In this document: positions 10,443-20,963 of the stretch, piece by piece
Layout of the letters: the number at the start of each line of letters is the position of its first letter
How positions within the stretch are numbered: the stretch's first letter is position 1
Source of the DNA: Gryganskiella cystojenkinii
Lineage: Eukaryota > Mortierellomycota > Mortierellomycetes > Mortierellales > Mortierellaceae
Length of the DNA: 25,833 nt
Direction: 5' to 3'
Assembly: GCA_015852425.1 (NCBI GenBank)
Contig: JAAAIG010000478.1
Span: 1 to 25,833 of the forward strand
The notes under the pieces: model-generated
The model's database searches: none
What the model saw: the letters and a program-made list of their open reading frames with translations, nothing else
What the model was told of the DNA's origin: nothing
Position numbers and translations under genes: made by a program

Positions 10443-11229
10443 TTAAAAGCCCTATTGGGGGAAGGAAATTGAAGATAAGGGGGTCAGTAACCAAACGAAC
10501 ATGATAAACAAGAGTCTTCACCGGCATTTATATCCATCTTCTGTTCCTTTGTACTTACGTGGTGGTGGTGATGATGATGGTGTGGGCGGAAGACCTCAAC
10601 CTCGATCACGGGCGCAGGAGCAACGATGTACTGCGGTTGAGGTACAATCACTTGTTCTTGAATGATAATCTCGTCATGGTGATGATGATGGTGATGATGA
10701 CGGTAACCTTCCTCGATAATAACAGTGGAGGGTTGTTGCACATAAGCCGGCTGAACATAAGCGGGTTGACCATAGGGGCTCACAGGAGCTCCATAAACAG
10801 GGGCGCCATATGGCATGGGTGCGACTTGCTGTGGGTAAGGAGGAGGATAAGCACCACCGACGGCGACAAATCGTGAGGGGTGCTCCCACTCTCTCCTGCC
10901 AGTAGCGATTTCTAGAAGAAAACAAAAAATCATTCTGTCACTACGTCGAATTCGTTATGTTTCACGCGCGTGGGTAACAACGGTTCAGGGGCAGGCAATA
11001 AAAGGTATGAATTCTTACCAATGTAGAAGTAGCGCTGAGACTGGTGGTCGAATTGAGAAGACCTGTAGGGGTCAAATATAACAAGTGGTCAGTCAGGCGA
11101 GAAAAGTCAGAGCCTTGTAGACAGTGTTGCGGTGTAAAGAAACAAAGCGATTCTAAGTGCCAAGCGAGAGGCAGGGAGATGAGTAGATGAGGTGAATATT
11201 TACCAGCCTGGGGGAAGAGCGACAGACAT
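10443..11229 (-). CDS. WW-domain protein with PPPY motif and two octahistidine blocks
   Basis: Four exons, 11204-11229, 11019-11062, 10559-10911 and 10443-10451, give 143 residues. The first three join as one WW domain (residues 5-35): LPPGW with Trp9, aromatic core YFY (20-22), Trp32 and Pro35; this pattern fixes the start and both junctions. After it come PPPYP (46-50), a Pro/Tyr/Gly/Gln-rich segment with repeated YGAPV and PAYVQ units, eight His (95-102), an Ile/Val/Glu-rich spacer and eight more His (134-141). The last exon is only nine bases (Gly, Phe, stop), reached from a strong GTAAGT donor; without it the frame reads about 20 residues into the intron. WW domains bind PPxY peptides and His runs can bind metals; a scaffold or metal-binding role is inference. 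No signal peptide or membrane segment is visible. Confidence 0.85.
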
Positions 11230-11316
11230 GTTTGTTCGTAGACTTCAGACGAGGAGGAGGAGAGGAAGTAAAAGAGTGTTGTCAAAGGGCGGAAAATTGT
11301 TTTGGAGGAGCAGAAT

Positions 11317-11358
11317 GAAAGAGGAGAGTGAACAGGAAAGAAAGAGGAGAGTGAACAG
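11317..11358. repeat. 19-base direct repeat in the WW gene leader
   Basis: The word gaaagaggagagtgaacag occurs at 11317-11335 and again, identically, at 11340-11358. On the WW gene's strand this is a duplicated C/T-rich element ending in CTCTCCTCTTTC, 88-129 bases before its ATG. Confidence 0.85.
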
Positions 11359-11402
11359 CAAAGAAACAAAAAGAGTTGGGGGTTGGAGGTAAAGCCCTGT
11401 AC

Positions 11403-11408
11403 TTTATA
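11403..11408 (-). promoter_or_regulatory. TATA-like box of the WW gene
   Basis: TATAAA on the minus strand lies about 175 bases before the WW gene ATG, with the C/T-rich duplicated leader between them. The position is plausible for a fungal promoter but unproven. Confidence 0.4.
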
Positions 11409-12249
11409 CATATAAGAACTTGTTGTCGTCCCCCTCTGGTTGTCTCTCACTGGTCATAACGCCTCTGTAGGGCTCTCTTTGAGTCGATACGCAATAAAAG
11501 ACAGGAGCAGAAAAAGAGTCCATCTGTTCTCGCAGTTGCTTCTCTCAGCTGGACTGATTGTGGATTGTGGCGATGCGATGGAAATAGATTTCCAAATTTT
11601 GGGCTGTCCCTGTGGTCATTCCCTGTCGAGAAAAGGACAAAATTGATCACAGCCCATCCAGATAAAGATTTCTTCCGAAATCAAATACCGAAAGAAATCT
11701 CAACCTGTTTTTTTCCTGATTTATCCACTCCTTTTTCGTCTTTGAATAATTGCCTCACTGCAAAAAAAGAAAAGAAATGAAAACAGCCACACACCGTGGC
11801 TGCTAAGAACTGCTGACAATTGCTGTGCGTGGTTTGTCCTCACAGGAATTCAACTGAACAAGTGTAGGTTTTGTTTTGGAGTTTTGGTAGAACTTGGCCC
11901 GAAAGTTCTCCTCATTCTCAGTAATAGATATCTTGATTTTTTGACGATTGCACCCCCCTTTCGGCGTCGCTCGTACCACGCCATCTCAGTCCTCTTCAGC
12001 ATCCAAGAGCGTGTCACCCGTGTTCCTCATCCATTTCTGTTTCGACCTTGCCTTTTTTTGAGCAAACTCCTACCCTTGGAGTACATAAGACTTTCGCCAA
12101 CATGCTACGTCTTCAACTGACAGACCATGGCTCAACTAGTAGTATTAGGGAAGGACAACGAGACGCCTCCAAGAGAAGCAGAAAAGAAGTATTACAAGAT
12201 TAAAGGAGAAAGAACTGAATATGTCTACAGGTATGGCTACATTGTTTAT

Positions 12250-14309
12250 CTATGACCAACGAGAATGCCATTGCGAGGAATATTCGGCTCCATGCAAAGG
12301 TCCCTCATCATCCTCCTCTTCCTTGGCGGCCTCCTTTGACTGCGGTTGCTGTTTTTGCTTTTGTTGTTGTTGCTGCTGGTGCTGCTGCTGCTGCTGTCGG
12401 TACTGAGCAGGCATCTCGGGCATCGCTGGAGGAGCATGCTCCGGTTCAGGCATCGATTCCGAACCCCATCCAGCGCCAAAGAACGTCGACAATCGACTCG
12501 ACAGTGAATTACTGGACGCATGTCGCGTCAACCGCTTCGGCTCTAAGTGATGTTGTTGTTGCCGTTGACGGTGATGTCTCCTGTAACTTGAGGGTGTGAA
12601 GTTTGTGAAGTCCTCTCCGTCATCGTCTTCATTCTCGAGACCCGACATACCACCGGCGCCAACTGCGACCGTCGACCGCCGGAACTGAGACGCGATCGGG
12701 GTCACAAATGCGGGTTTCGGTTGCTGAATCATGACCATTTGCTCTTGTTGCTGTTGTTGACGGAGGTTATCGGGGTGGACGGTCTGACGTCTTTGAATGT
12801 GCTTGCTTCCACCGAGACCANNNNNNNNNNTTCATATCAAACTCCTCCTCAGACATCATGTTTGATCCTCCAACGATGGTTTCTCCTTGAGCCCAACCAT
12901 CATCCTCTCCCCACCACCAGAGACCACGCTCGATCGTTCCACAGACAATGACGACCGAGATGGGGATCCAGAGCAAGAAAACCAACGCGTCCGTGGTAAT
13001 GGCAACGTTGACACTCCGACATTGAGCCGCATAACCGGGTTCGTCTGCCAGAGGTCCGACCTGACAGTTCGTCTTGGCTCCATCTTCTTTGTCCGACGCG
13101 AGGATGATCCAACTGAAGAAATTGAGGATCGTCAGGATGACAGAGATCAAGATGGTAGCCGTTTGGGTCGAAGGGTGATTGATGATCCTGGGTAAAAGGG
13201 CCCGTTGACTTTGTCGGATCAAGAAAGGGCAAAGCGATTGCCAGATTGCCGAGAGGGATGTACCAACGGTTGCGACCAAAACTAAAATCAAAAAAAAGTT
13301 ATTTTTACAGGACGACATGCAAGTGCATAAGAGTTGTGTTAATTTTGGAAAAAAGGAAAGCTTTTTGGCTTTGGGACTCAAAAGGCTCTGAAGGGATTCA
13401 GGATCGACGCTTTCATTTTATCAGGAATATGGTAACGAACAATTGTACTTACAAAAAGTATAAGCGGGGTCCTTGAAAGTGTTGGTGCCAACCTTGTTCC
13501 TATCAAACGGCGCAAAAAGATATTGATGGGGTTAAGAAAGAAGACGGATATACGTGATTAGTGAGCGAGCATCGGCAGTGTCTGGTCCCTGTTCCCATCC
13601 TCACGACCATCAAATGTCAACAAAACAGCTCCGTATGTTTCGCCCTTCCTTTAGCCTTTTTTTTTGCGCATAGCAGGTAAACAAAACGGACGTGGGGTAT
13701 TTTGCAGAGAAGGACGTTAAACCCCACTGTTTCTGCTTCATACCTGAATGCAAAAGCAGGCATAAGAGCCAACCAGGAGATGGTGCCAAAAGTCGCCAAC
13801 AATCCCCATAGCAGCTGCAACCGCTCCACAGTCGCCATCTTCATGACTTTCAATCTCAACCGTTTCCACTTTGTTGGAGGTGGTAAGGGTGTATTTGAGA
13901 AGGCCATTGCCGGGGAAATTCCTCTGGCAGGGTGATGAGCACTGTAAAGCGTTGATGTTGGAGAAGTCGGGGCCGTGGTTGAAGCCGTGGACTGGCTCGA
14001 AGAATAATCGGCTGCATAAATCTGAGAGAACCCTTGTTCATCCACTGGACCATGTTTCGAAGGTGCCGCTGTGGTAGGACCACTATTACTGCTGTCGTTG
14101 TTTGCTGTCGAGGAAGAGGAGTAGTTGCTTGGACGAGGACTCAGGGGTGTACTTGGGCGAGGACTGAGAGGAGGGGGAGAATAAGGAGTCGGGGAGGGTG
14201 AAGATCGCGACGCGTTGCTGCTTTGGGACCGGAGCGCGCTTGGACGGGGACTGCTACTCCGTCCTGGTTGTGAATTGTGATGAGAGGAATAGGTCGAATA
14301 TGAGGACAT
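12250..14309 (-). CDS. Four-helix membrane protein with Ser/Pro-rich N-terminus and Gln-rich C-terminus
   Basis: Exons 13744-14309, 13453-13499 and 12250-13281, the last broken by ten N at 12821-12830. Residues 1-150 are Ser/Pro/Thr-rich, with repeated SPRPS units. Four hydrophobic helices follow at about 164-186, 204-226, 246-268 and 298-322. The loop between helices 3 and 4 holds two cysteines (TNCQVG and AQCRS). The layout recalls tetraspan or MARVEL-type proteins but I do not recognise a family. Downstream of the gap the frame continuing GLGGSKHIQRRQ, then a Gln run, stays open to TAG at 12250; it is offset from the upstream frame by the nominal gap length. The gap size is therefore not the true number of missing bases. 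The tail is about 190 residues, with acidic, Gln-rich and Glu/Asp-rich segments, and is probably cytosolic. Confidence 0.7.
12340..12408 (-). repeat. CAG/CAA tract encoding a poly-Gln segment
   Basis: On the coding (minus) strand the tail of the membrane protein contains QQQQQHQQQQQQKQKQQPQ, mostly CAG and CAA codons. It is interrupted by His, Lys and Pro, which suggests an older, not freely expanding, tract. Confidence 0.75.
12821..12830. other. Assembly gap (10 N)
   Basis: Ten undetermined bases lie inside the coding region of the four-helix membrane protein. The reading frames on either side do not connect at this length, so the run marks a gap of unknown size. Confidence 0.95.
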
Positions 14310-16062
14310 GGTGGATGAACGAGTGGAACCTTTCGTGGCTGGAATCGAATGGGAAGAGAAGAGTTAAGGCGAATGTACAGAGGTCGAAGGACTTAATTAC
14401 GAATGCAGGCAATATGAAGAGAAAGAGTAAGGACAAACGACAGAAAAAGAGGAATAAGGTAAAGGTGAAAGGTGGGGAAGGATAGAGAAGACCGTCGAGT
14501 ATGGCCGTGGAAGGGGTCGTTATGGATTGGACGAGGAAAGAAAAGAAAAAAGAGAAAGGATGAATGTCGATGAACCACTTTCAAATTCAATGGTCGTGAT
14601 GGAGGTGTCTCCGTTCCTCTCTGCATCTGCACCTTGTACCTTCGAACCGACCATTTTTGTGGCTCTCTCGTTTGTTGACCGAGGAACATACAAAAATACA
14701 CACACAGGTTGGTCCCCTATCCATCCAACGGCCTCAGTTCGCTTGATACGATTGTATTAAGGAATGGGAGCACTAGTGGTCTCTTTACCACGGGCAGGGG
14801 GAAGAAAGGGATATCATATTTCAACATTCTAAAATTCATCAATGCAGGGCTCTCAAAAAAAGAAGGAAAGCAACCACAGATGAAAAATATCAACAAAGCA
14901 TTCCTTTTGCTGGATCCATTGCTCTTTCATGCTTTTGCTCTCTTCCAAAAAATAGAGACTAAGAGGTGTGCAAGTGTGCTTTGCTGCAAATTGGGCAAAG
15001 AGTCCAAAAAAATAACAACAAACTAACAAATAAAAAACGAGCAATATTGGACAGCAAGCAGCCAGGCAGGCGAAGCATATAAAAATACCAGACAAGATGT
15101 ATACGTTACGATTATGCATGTACTGCAAAGAAAGCATGCCTGAATATTCTTTTTGGGCAAAGAGGAATGCTCAATCGATCTATGACCAAAAAAAATAGAC
15201 AGAGAGGTACCTGAAGGTTGCACAAAAGCTGCCGCATGTGCCTGCATAACGATGGTCTGGCCCCCTCTGGGATTTTTTGTTGGTTGTCGTTGTCATTTGA
15301 CTACACTCGCGTGTTGCTTCGGTGACAAAATAAGTTTCTCTTCAACTCGAACTAGTGCCAAGTTGACCATCCTCATTAGGGGTTTTTGGAGAGCCAATCG
15401 GTTACGTTTACTCTACCTTCTCTTCTCCCACGGCCTCTACAACGGTGCCTCGGCGCTCTCCTTCTAGCTCTGATGGCACTATTCGGGCACACGAAAGAAT
15501 ATTCAACGATTCTAATGAGCATAACGCAGAGTATCGGTCGACATAGGCTTGGGCTTAGCTGATTTTGTTCTCATTCTTCTGCGGTAGACCTTTGTTTATA
15601 TATTAGGAACAACTGCGGCTCGGACCCTGGTACCAAAGAAAGTATTGTTGGCATTATCACCTCAAAAGGGCACAACTTCCTCGATGTCGACTTTGGATGC
15701 AACAATCAAACGACGTGGAAGATACAGTAGAGGTCCCTTGGCTTCCATGAATGGGATAGGACCTAACACCGTGTCTCTCTTTTATAGGAATAAAAGAGCT
15801 GTTTTCATTTGTTGTTTAAGCTCTTATCTAACACCTGAAGATCTGGGACTCCCCCCTGAAAGGGAAAGGGGAACAAGAGGAGTAAAAAATAGGGCTGGTG
15901 GAGCGGAAATAACTTTTTTTCCATGAGGAGAATGAGCCGAAAGCCTGTCCCTCTGCCCGTCTGCTTTCCCGCACTTTCTGGAATCTGAAACGAACTCGCC
16001 AACGACAAACAAACGCAAAAAAAAAAAAAAAAACAGTAACCAACGGACAATTTTGCATTATC

Positions 16063-16083
16063 CTACGCGTGATAAACGCGTAG
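16063..16083. repeat. Perfect inverted repeat with two ACGCGT sites
   Basis: The 8-base arms ctacgcgt (16063-16070) and acgcgtag (16076-16083) flank the spacer gataa. Each arm contains ACGCGT, the full MCB element, and the spacer creates TGATAA, a GATA-factor core. It could be a paired protein-binding site or simply a short hairpin. Confidence 0.65.
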
Positions 16084-16959
16084 CACAAAAAGAGGGACGA
16101 CCAGAATAACGCTCTGATACAAAAAATAAATAAATGAGAGAATGAGAGCAAACCACACTCGGCCTTTTCGACAATTTTTACTCGCAATCACAAAAAAGAA
16201 GAGTGCCTCCACAACAGATATCAAGTGGACGGCATAAGTGGTTCAACTGCCGTCAGCCGACAGGACACCGCGTTCTTCGAGGATCGGGAAGAAAAGAAGA
16301 ATCAATAGGGGAGAGGTTGATGGGACCTGGCTTGGGTAATCATTTCTATGATGCAGAACAGTAGTAGAGATCAAGGAAGAAAAAAAAACTAGAAATAAGA
16401 ACGACCCCTTCTCTTTGTTCGTTTGTTCTCTTTTGTTCTCTGCGTTCAAGCAGACCAGCGAAACCGAACCAAGTCACTCCGTCTTCAAGAAGGGCTGTGG
16501 AAACAAAACGAAAAGCCAACAAACCAACAAAACCATCAAACTTATTTGTGTCTGCTTTGACCATGTTTTCGATTGCTTTTCGTCACTGAACAACACAATG
16601 GCGCAGGCCGATGACCCGCGTTTTGATTCGGCCTTTTTTTTCTTTTTTTTATCCTAAAGAGATTTGACGCCAGTGGTGTTGGCGACGGACATGTATTGTA
16701 AATTGGCGAATGGCAAATGAGGAGAGTAATAATGAAAAAGACGAGTAGAGTTGCCGTAGGGGATGTGTTTTGTTGTTCGATTCCAAACAAATGCGCGTAA
16801 AAAAAAGGGGGGGCACAACTCCACACCCTGGGATTGGGGTTGCACACACATAGTGCGGCAAAAAAAAAAAAAAATCAAGGGAAATCCAAAGCACTCCTTT
16901 TGGAAAGGGACCTTCCCATTTTCATGTAATCGTATAGTCTGCTACCTGCGGGCAAATTT

Positions 16960-17400
16960 GTTTGTCGCTCTCCTTTTTTTCTTGCCTCTCTCTCTTGCTT
17001 TTGCCTTCAACGGTCCCCTCATACGTTCCCTATCCATACCATTTTCTTTTTCAAATCCTTGGACAATCATCCTGGTCCCCCCGATTACTGTCATTTCTTG
17101 GTGTACCCCTCGGTTCCTCTAACAGACGGCGTTGTCCTGCACTGTCAGTTCCACTCCCTACTCTCCCTCGTTCCCTCTCTTTTTCTTCATCCTCCCTCAT
17201 CTATCTTCCTCCATTTATTTATAACCCAGTTCCATCCCCTTTCACTGGACTCTCTGCGCGAACATCGCTCTTCCCTCACCCAAAAGTCATGATATACCTA
17301 CCTCTCTTCTCTCGGCCTTTTCTCTTCTCGTCTTTTTTTTTTGCATCGTTCATCCTTCTGCCTACCGATACCTACTAACGACTGCCGTCTCACCTGTCTT
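16960..17400 (+). promoter_or_regulatory. Pyrimidine-rich promoter/leader with an upstream ORF
   Basis: About 440 bases are dominated by C and T on the plus strand, as in the leaders of many fungal genes. Within it an ATG at 17289 opens a 29-codon frame ending at 17378, 85 bases before the ATG of the single-pass membrane protein. If transcription starts upstream of 17289 this is an upstream ORF that could lower translation. Confidence 0.45.
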
Positions 17401-17462
17401 TGACGACGTTCAATTCTTTTCACCCTTTTCTACGCCATCGTAATATACACAGGATACTAAGG

Positions 17463-19700
17463 ATGCATATAAGGGGGGTGCTGGTGGCAACGACGATAGC
17501 AAGTATAGGACTCTTGCCTCGTCAAATCATCGCTTGTAAGTCTATGTTTTTCGATGCGGGGTTTCAACAAACGGCCACATTGCAGGAAGCAACACTCTGT
17601 GCTACCTTTCAAATCTCCGTCGCTCATCTTCCTCTTGTGCCTCTCTGCCATTTTGTCAATATCTAAGCCTGCTGCTACTCCTTTTCAAGTCAAGCCCTCA
17701 ATCCCATCTCTCCAAATCCCGTAGCCCCACCTTCCTATTCCCTTTCACTCGCGGCCGTCTCTACCCAAGAGGCGGCCGCCAGCTCTTCACAGACCCCGAA
17801 TGTTGTCTTTATCTCATTTCCCAGTAACACTGTCATCTCGACGATCCCCGACGGCTGTGTCTCAGTTTCCATCACGGAAGTGAGCTGCACCGCTTCCTCG
17901 GGTGGGACAGCAAAAGTGCTGGCCAACTTTGGAACCATCGTCGTCGCGGATGGTACCCCACCAAAATTACAGTCCGTCGTAGTCAATGGTGAGACCTGCC
18001 CGGTATCGACCGCCTGCCCGGCAGGAGGTCCAAACTTCCCGACCTTTCCACAGACAACAAAGCCTACAAAGACGACGATGAAGTCAACGACGATCACTCA
18101 GGCCACCGTAACCAAGCCCATGACTGGGGAGACGATCACTGGTCCACCAGCAACGAGTGCAGTTCCTGCTTCTGCGACTCCATCCCCCTCCTCATGTGCT
18201 TCTTGCGATCAATCCGAAAGTGCAGGTCCTGCTGCGCCGACCTCGGCCATGGACCCTACACAAAACACGCAGGTCAAGTCTAAAACTTCCCAGACAGGAC
18301 TGATCGTCGGTATCGTCTTAGGCGTCGCCATATTGATTCTCCTCATCCTCCTCTGTGTCATTCAGAGACGTCATCGACAGCAAGACGCAAAAGAACAGGT
18401 GGAGATTGTCGCGTCTGTTGACCCACACCAGCAAGAGGCCGATATCGAAAGGGGGGAGACCAATGGTCCCTCTCGGATAGCAGACTCCATGAACGGTGCT
18501 TGGAGTTCGATGTTGGGTCAGAAACGAAAGAGTCCCTGGAGTGGTTTCGGTCGAAAAACGTCTACTCCTCGAGGCACATATAGTTTTGGAAGCAGTGAGC
18601 CTATCGCTGCCGAAGGCACGTCTTCGACCTCTTCTCGCGGCTACAGCTTGCGGGAAGATATGCAGGAGAAGGACTACCTTGCAGCGGCTATCGCTGTCGC
18701 TGTTGGCGGACCACCCAAACCGTCTTATGTGAGACGACGTAGCGGGGATTCTCTCGATCCCATGACAGGCGATATTCTCTATCCAAAAGACGCCCTCGAA
18801 GAAGTTCGACGCGAGAGATTCACAGCGACGGCAGCCACGATCGTCGATGTTCCAGAGGTGAAGACTCCAAAGCCGATGACAGTGCGCAAAGTTCAAGTCC
18901 AGGATCAAAAGGAGGATGATCCGCTCGCATGGATTCACGATCATTATCATCACCAGCAGGACGGTTACGATCAACTCTCGAATGGCAGAGTCATGCAAGA
19001 GATCACTCTTGGACCTTCAGGGACGGTGATGTCGACTGTCGCGGTAGTTCCACCTGCCAACGACCTTTCGAGATCACCATCGAATGCTCGAGAAAAGCTC
19101 TATAGGGTCGTTAGCGCAGCCTCGGATCGAATCCGTCAAATTGGCGGTCGCAGGTCGATGGAGGAGGAGCAGTTGAGACAACATCATCTGCAGCAACGAC
19201 AGCTTTACCCTCAGCCGCTTTACGACGACAAGGCCGAAATCAATGAATTCGATCCGATCTCAACTCTTTCGTCTCCCAGTATATCACTAAAGTCAACAAC
19301 ATTGTCCTCGACCTCTTCACCCAGGAGCAGGACCGCGAGTGCCAAACCGATCAGGAGTTCTCGAAGGATTTATCAAAATACGAGCAACGCTATTCGTACC
19401 GACCAGATTCAACAACTTCAGCGAAGTCTTGAGGATCCATCTCGACATCATATCAGTGACATGTTCGCGTTCGTGAACCCTGGCACACTCCCGGTCACCT
19501 CGACCTCGACGATCACTCAGATATATACTCTTTCGATCACTGGTGAGGCTCCATCATATGGCAGCAGCGGCCACAGCCAAAGCAGCCAATCGCTTCGTCA
19601 TGGGTTCTCTCGGCCGATCCAGATTCAACGTCAAGAGGAACCTCAAGATCTGCATCCTGCCGTCTCTGGGCAATCTCGCAATATCTATGGCTTTATGTAA
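17463..19700 (+). CDS. Single-pass membrane protein with Thr/Pro-rich stalk, function unknown
   Basis: Exons 17463-17535 and 17725-19700 give 682 residues. Exon 1 encodes a signal-like start (MHIRGVLVATTIASIGLL) and ends at a strong GTAAGT donor. The acceptor is less certain: 17725 (CGTAG) is preferred, but 17695 and 17668 keep the same phase and would lengthen the ectodomain. The outer part has a small Cys-containing domain (about 60-125) and a Thr/Ser/Pro-rich stalk (about 135-215), probably O-glycosylated. One hydrophobic helix, LIVGIVLGVAILILLILLCV, lies near 217-236 and is followed by basic RRHR, giving an outside-N, inside-C orientation. The roughly 440-residue cytosolic part is Ser-rich and looks disordered. 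The plan resembles fungal cell-wall stress sensors (Mid2/Wsc type) but no WSC domain is visible, so that role is speculation. Confidence 0.76.
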
Positions 19701-19723
19701 CAAAAACAAAAAAAGAACTGTAA

Positions 19724-19729
19724 AATAAA
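19724..19729 (+). terminator. Polyadenylation signal AATAAA
   Basis: AATAAA occurs 24 bases after the stop of the single-pass membrane protein, in an A-rich stretch. It is a plausible 3'-end signal in the 183-base gap before the convergent IF3 gene. Confidence 0.45.
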
Positions 19730-19883
19730 ATAACCGCAAAACATACCAAAATGTTAAAGAGCAATTTACGCACTTTTTTTTTTGGACTCTAGTGTCATGG
19801 GGTTGGTTCTTTTTTGGTTTCTAAGGCTTTTATTCTTTTTTTTCTAAAGCTCTATCACGCGAATACATCTGTAGGGATGGCTT

Positions 19884-20963
19884 TCACGCCTCCTGCTCTT
19901 GTTGCAGGCCCTTTTTTTTCTTGTTTGCCTTTTCGGTCGTGGTTGCGATGCCTTGAAGCGTCATGATCACGGTAGTGGCCTGAATCCAATCCGGGTTTTT
20001 CACGTACTTGGCCACGGGTTCGAACTCATCCTTCAAACGTTGCATCACCACCTCTCGTTCGTCAGGGGTCGTGTGGCGACCCTTCTTGCCGTTAACCTGG
20101 ATTTCCAACCGGTAACCCTTTTCCAAGAAGGCTCGACATTTCGCCAGCTTGTGGCTCAAATCATGTGCATCCGTACCCCAGTTGAGTTGTAATTCCTTGG
20201 TCGTGACCGTGTTAGCCTTTTTGGCCTGTTTCGCGGCCTTGGCCTTATCAAACAGTTCTTTTTTGCTAAAGAGTTTACAGATAGGTGGCTGAGCATTCGG
20301 ATCGACCTCAACCAGGAAGAATTGGCCGCGGTCCATAGTTCTCAGGACAGAAGAGAGCGTCTTTTGACCACCAAGTTGACCGTCCTCGGTGACGAATTGG
20401 ATCCATTGAGATTCGATCTCCTCATCTCGGCGAGGTCTGTCCAGGATGGGCCGGGATTGTTGTTCCTTGATGTTCCTGCTGGGAGGACGGCTTGTGATAC
20501 TTCCTCGGCCGAGACTAAGACCAGCTCCTGTGGGCCTGTTGTTTGAGTTTACGGTATCGGTCAGGATCTGGTTGAGGAATTTTGAGCCCTCTGACTGCCT
20601 GGGGTATTGTTTGTTAGGGGTGTTGCTCCCAAAGAGGGGAAGTTCAAGACCTTCGAGGATTGATCCAGCAGCGCCTTTGGCTGAGGGAGGAGGCGAGGTC
20701 TTGCGGTGTTCGCGTTTACTACTCAATTCAGGTTTTGAGGGACGGAATGAGCCACCGAGTTCGGATTGGAACGCTGTAGCCGAGGGTCTGACAGCGGCAT
20801 TTCTCGGTTGCGAGGAAGCAGGGCTGAGAAAGTCGAGGCTATTGAGGAATGCAGATCCGTTTGACTTTGATGTGTAGGATGCCCGACCAACGATGACTTG
20901 GCCTGGTGCAGGAGATGACGAGGCCTTGAAAAGGATCAATCCTGAACGGCAGAGAGGGATCAT
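19884..20963 (-). CDS. Mitochondrial translation initiation factor 3
   Basis: An IF3-family factor that keeps mitochondrial ribosomal subunits apart and checks start-codon pairing; the counterpart of yeast Aim23 and human MTIF3. It is uninterrupted, 359 residues. The N-terminal 30 residues are basic and Ser/Ala-rich with no acids, as expected of a mitochondrial presequence. Residues about 31-180 are a low-complexity linker. The IF3-N domain (about 185-240) shows VTEDGQLGGQ, FFLVEVDPNAQPPICK and a Lys-rich linker helix. The IF3-C domain (about 253-342) shows KELQLNWGTDAHDLSHKLAK and FLEKGYRLEIQV, with the conserved HDL and FL-G pattern. The ATG at 20963 is the first in frame and gives the best presequence. 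Its 3' end faces the neighbouring membrane-protein gene. Confidence 0.9.
   Translation of the reverse strand: MIPLCRSGLILFKASSSPAPGQVIVGRASYTSKSNGSAFLNSLDFLSPASSQPRNAAVRPSATAFQSELGGSFRPSKPELSSKREHRKTSPPPSAKGAAGSILEGLELPLFGSNTPNKQYPRQSEGSKFLNQILTDTVNSNNRPTGAGLSLGRGSITSRPPSRNIKEQQSRPILDRPRRDEEIESQWIQFVTEDGQLGGQKTLSSVLRTMDRGQFFLVEVDPNAQPPICKLFSKKELFDKAKAAKQAKKANTVTTKELQLNWGTDAHDLSHKLAKCRAFLEKGYRLEIQVNGKKGRHTTPDEREVVMQRLKDEFEPVAKYVKNPDWIQATTVIMTLQGIATTTEKANKKKKGLQQEQEA

Larger units (their letters stand above)
11230..12249. other. Intergenic region upstream of the WW gene
   Basis: The part next to the WW gene is its promoter and C/T-rich leader (minus strand), with a TATA-like site and a direct repeat listed separately. 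The rest, to 12249, includes the 3' flank of the four-helix membrane protein gene. A 41-codon plus-strand frame at 12127-12252 overlaps that gene's stop codon and has no family resemblance. Nothing else is supportable. Confidence 0.45.
14310..17462. other. 3.15-kb divergent intergenic region without a supportable gene
   Basis: It separates the start codons of two membrane-protein genes that point away from each other. Short open frames occur but none shows domain features, a consistent splice pattern or family resemblance. Contents seen are many A/T homopolymers (16018-16033, 16639-16650, 16860-16874), a perfect inverted repeat containing two MCB cores (16063-16083), and a long pyrimidine-rich tract (about 16960-17400) before the plus-strand gene. 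The left part near 14310 is expected to hold the promoter of the minus-strand gene. Confidence 0.55.

Noticed and set aside
12127..12252. Plus-strand 41-codon frame starting MAQLVVLGKDNE
   Set aside because: It is short, antisense to the 3' end of the membrane-protein gene, overlaps its stop codon and resembles no family; I treat it as chance.
16962..17378. 138-codon plus-strand frame rich in Ser, Leu, Pro and Phe
   Set aside because: It is open because the tract is C/T-rich; composition, not coding signal, explains it. The same region reads best as a leader.
18318..18998. 226-codon minus-strand frame
   Set aside because: Antisense to the well-supported single-pass membrane protein, with no recognisable domain.
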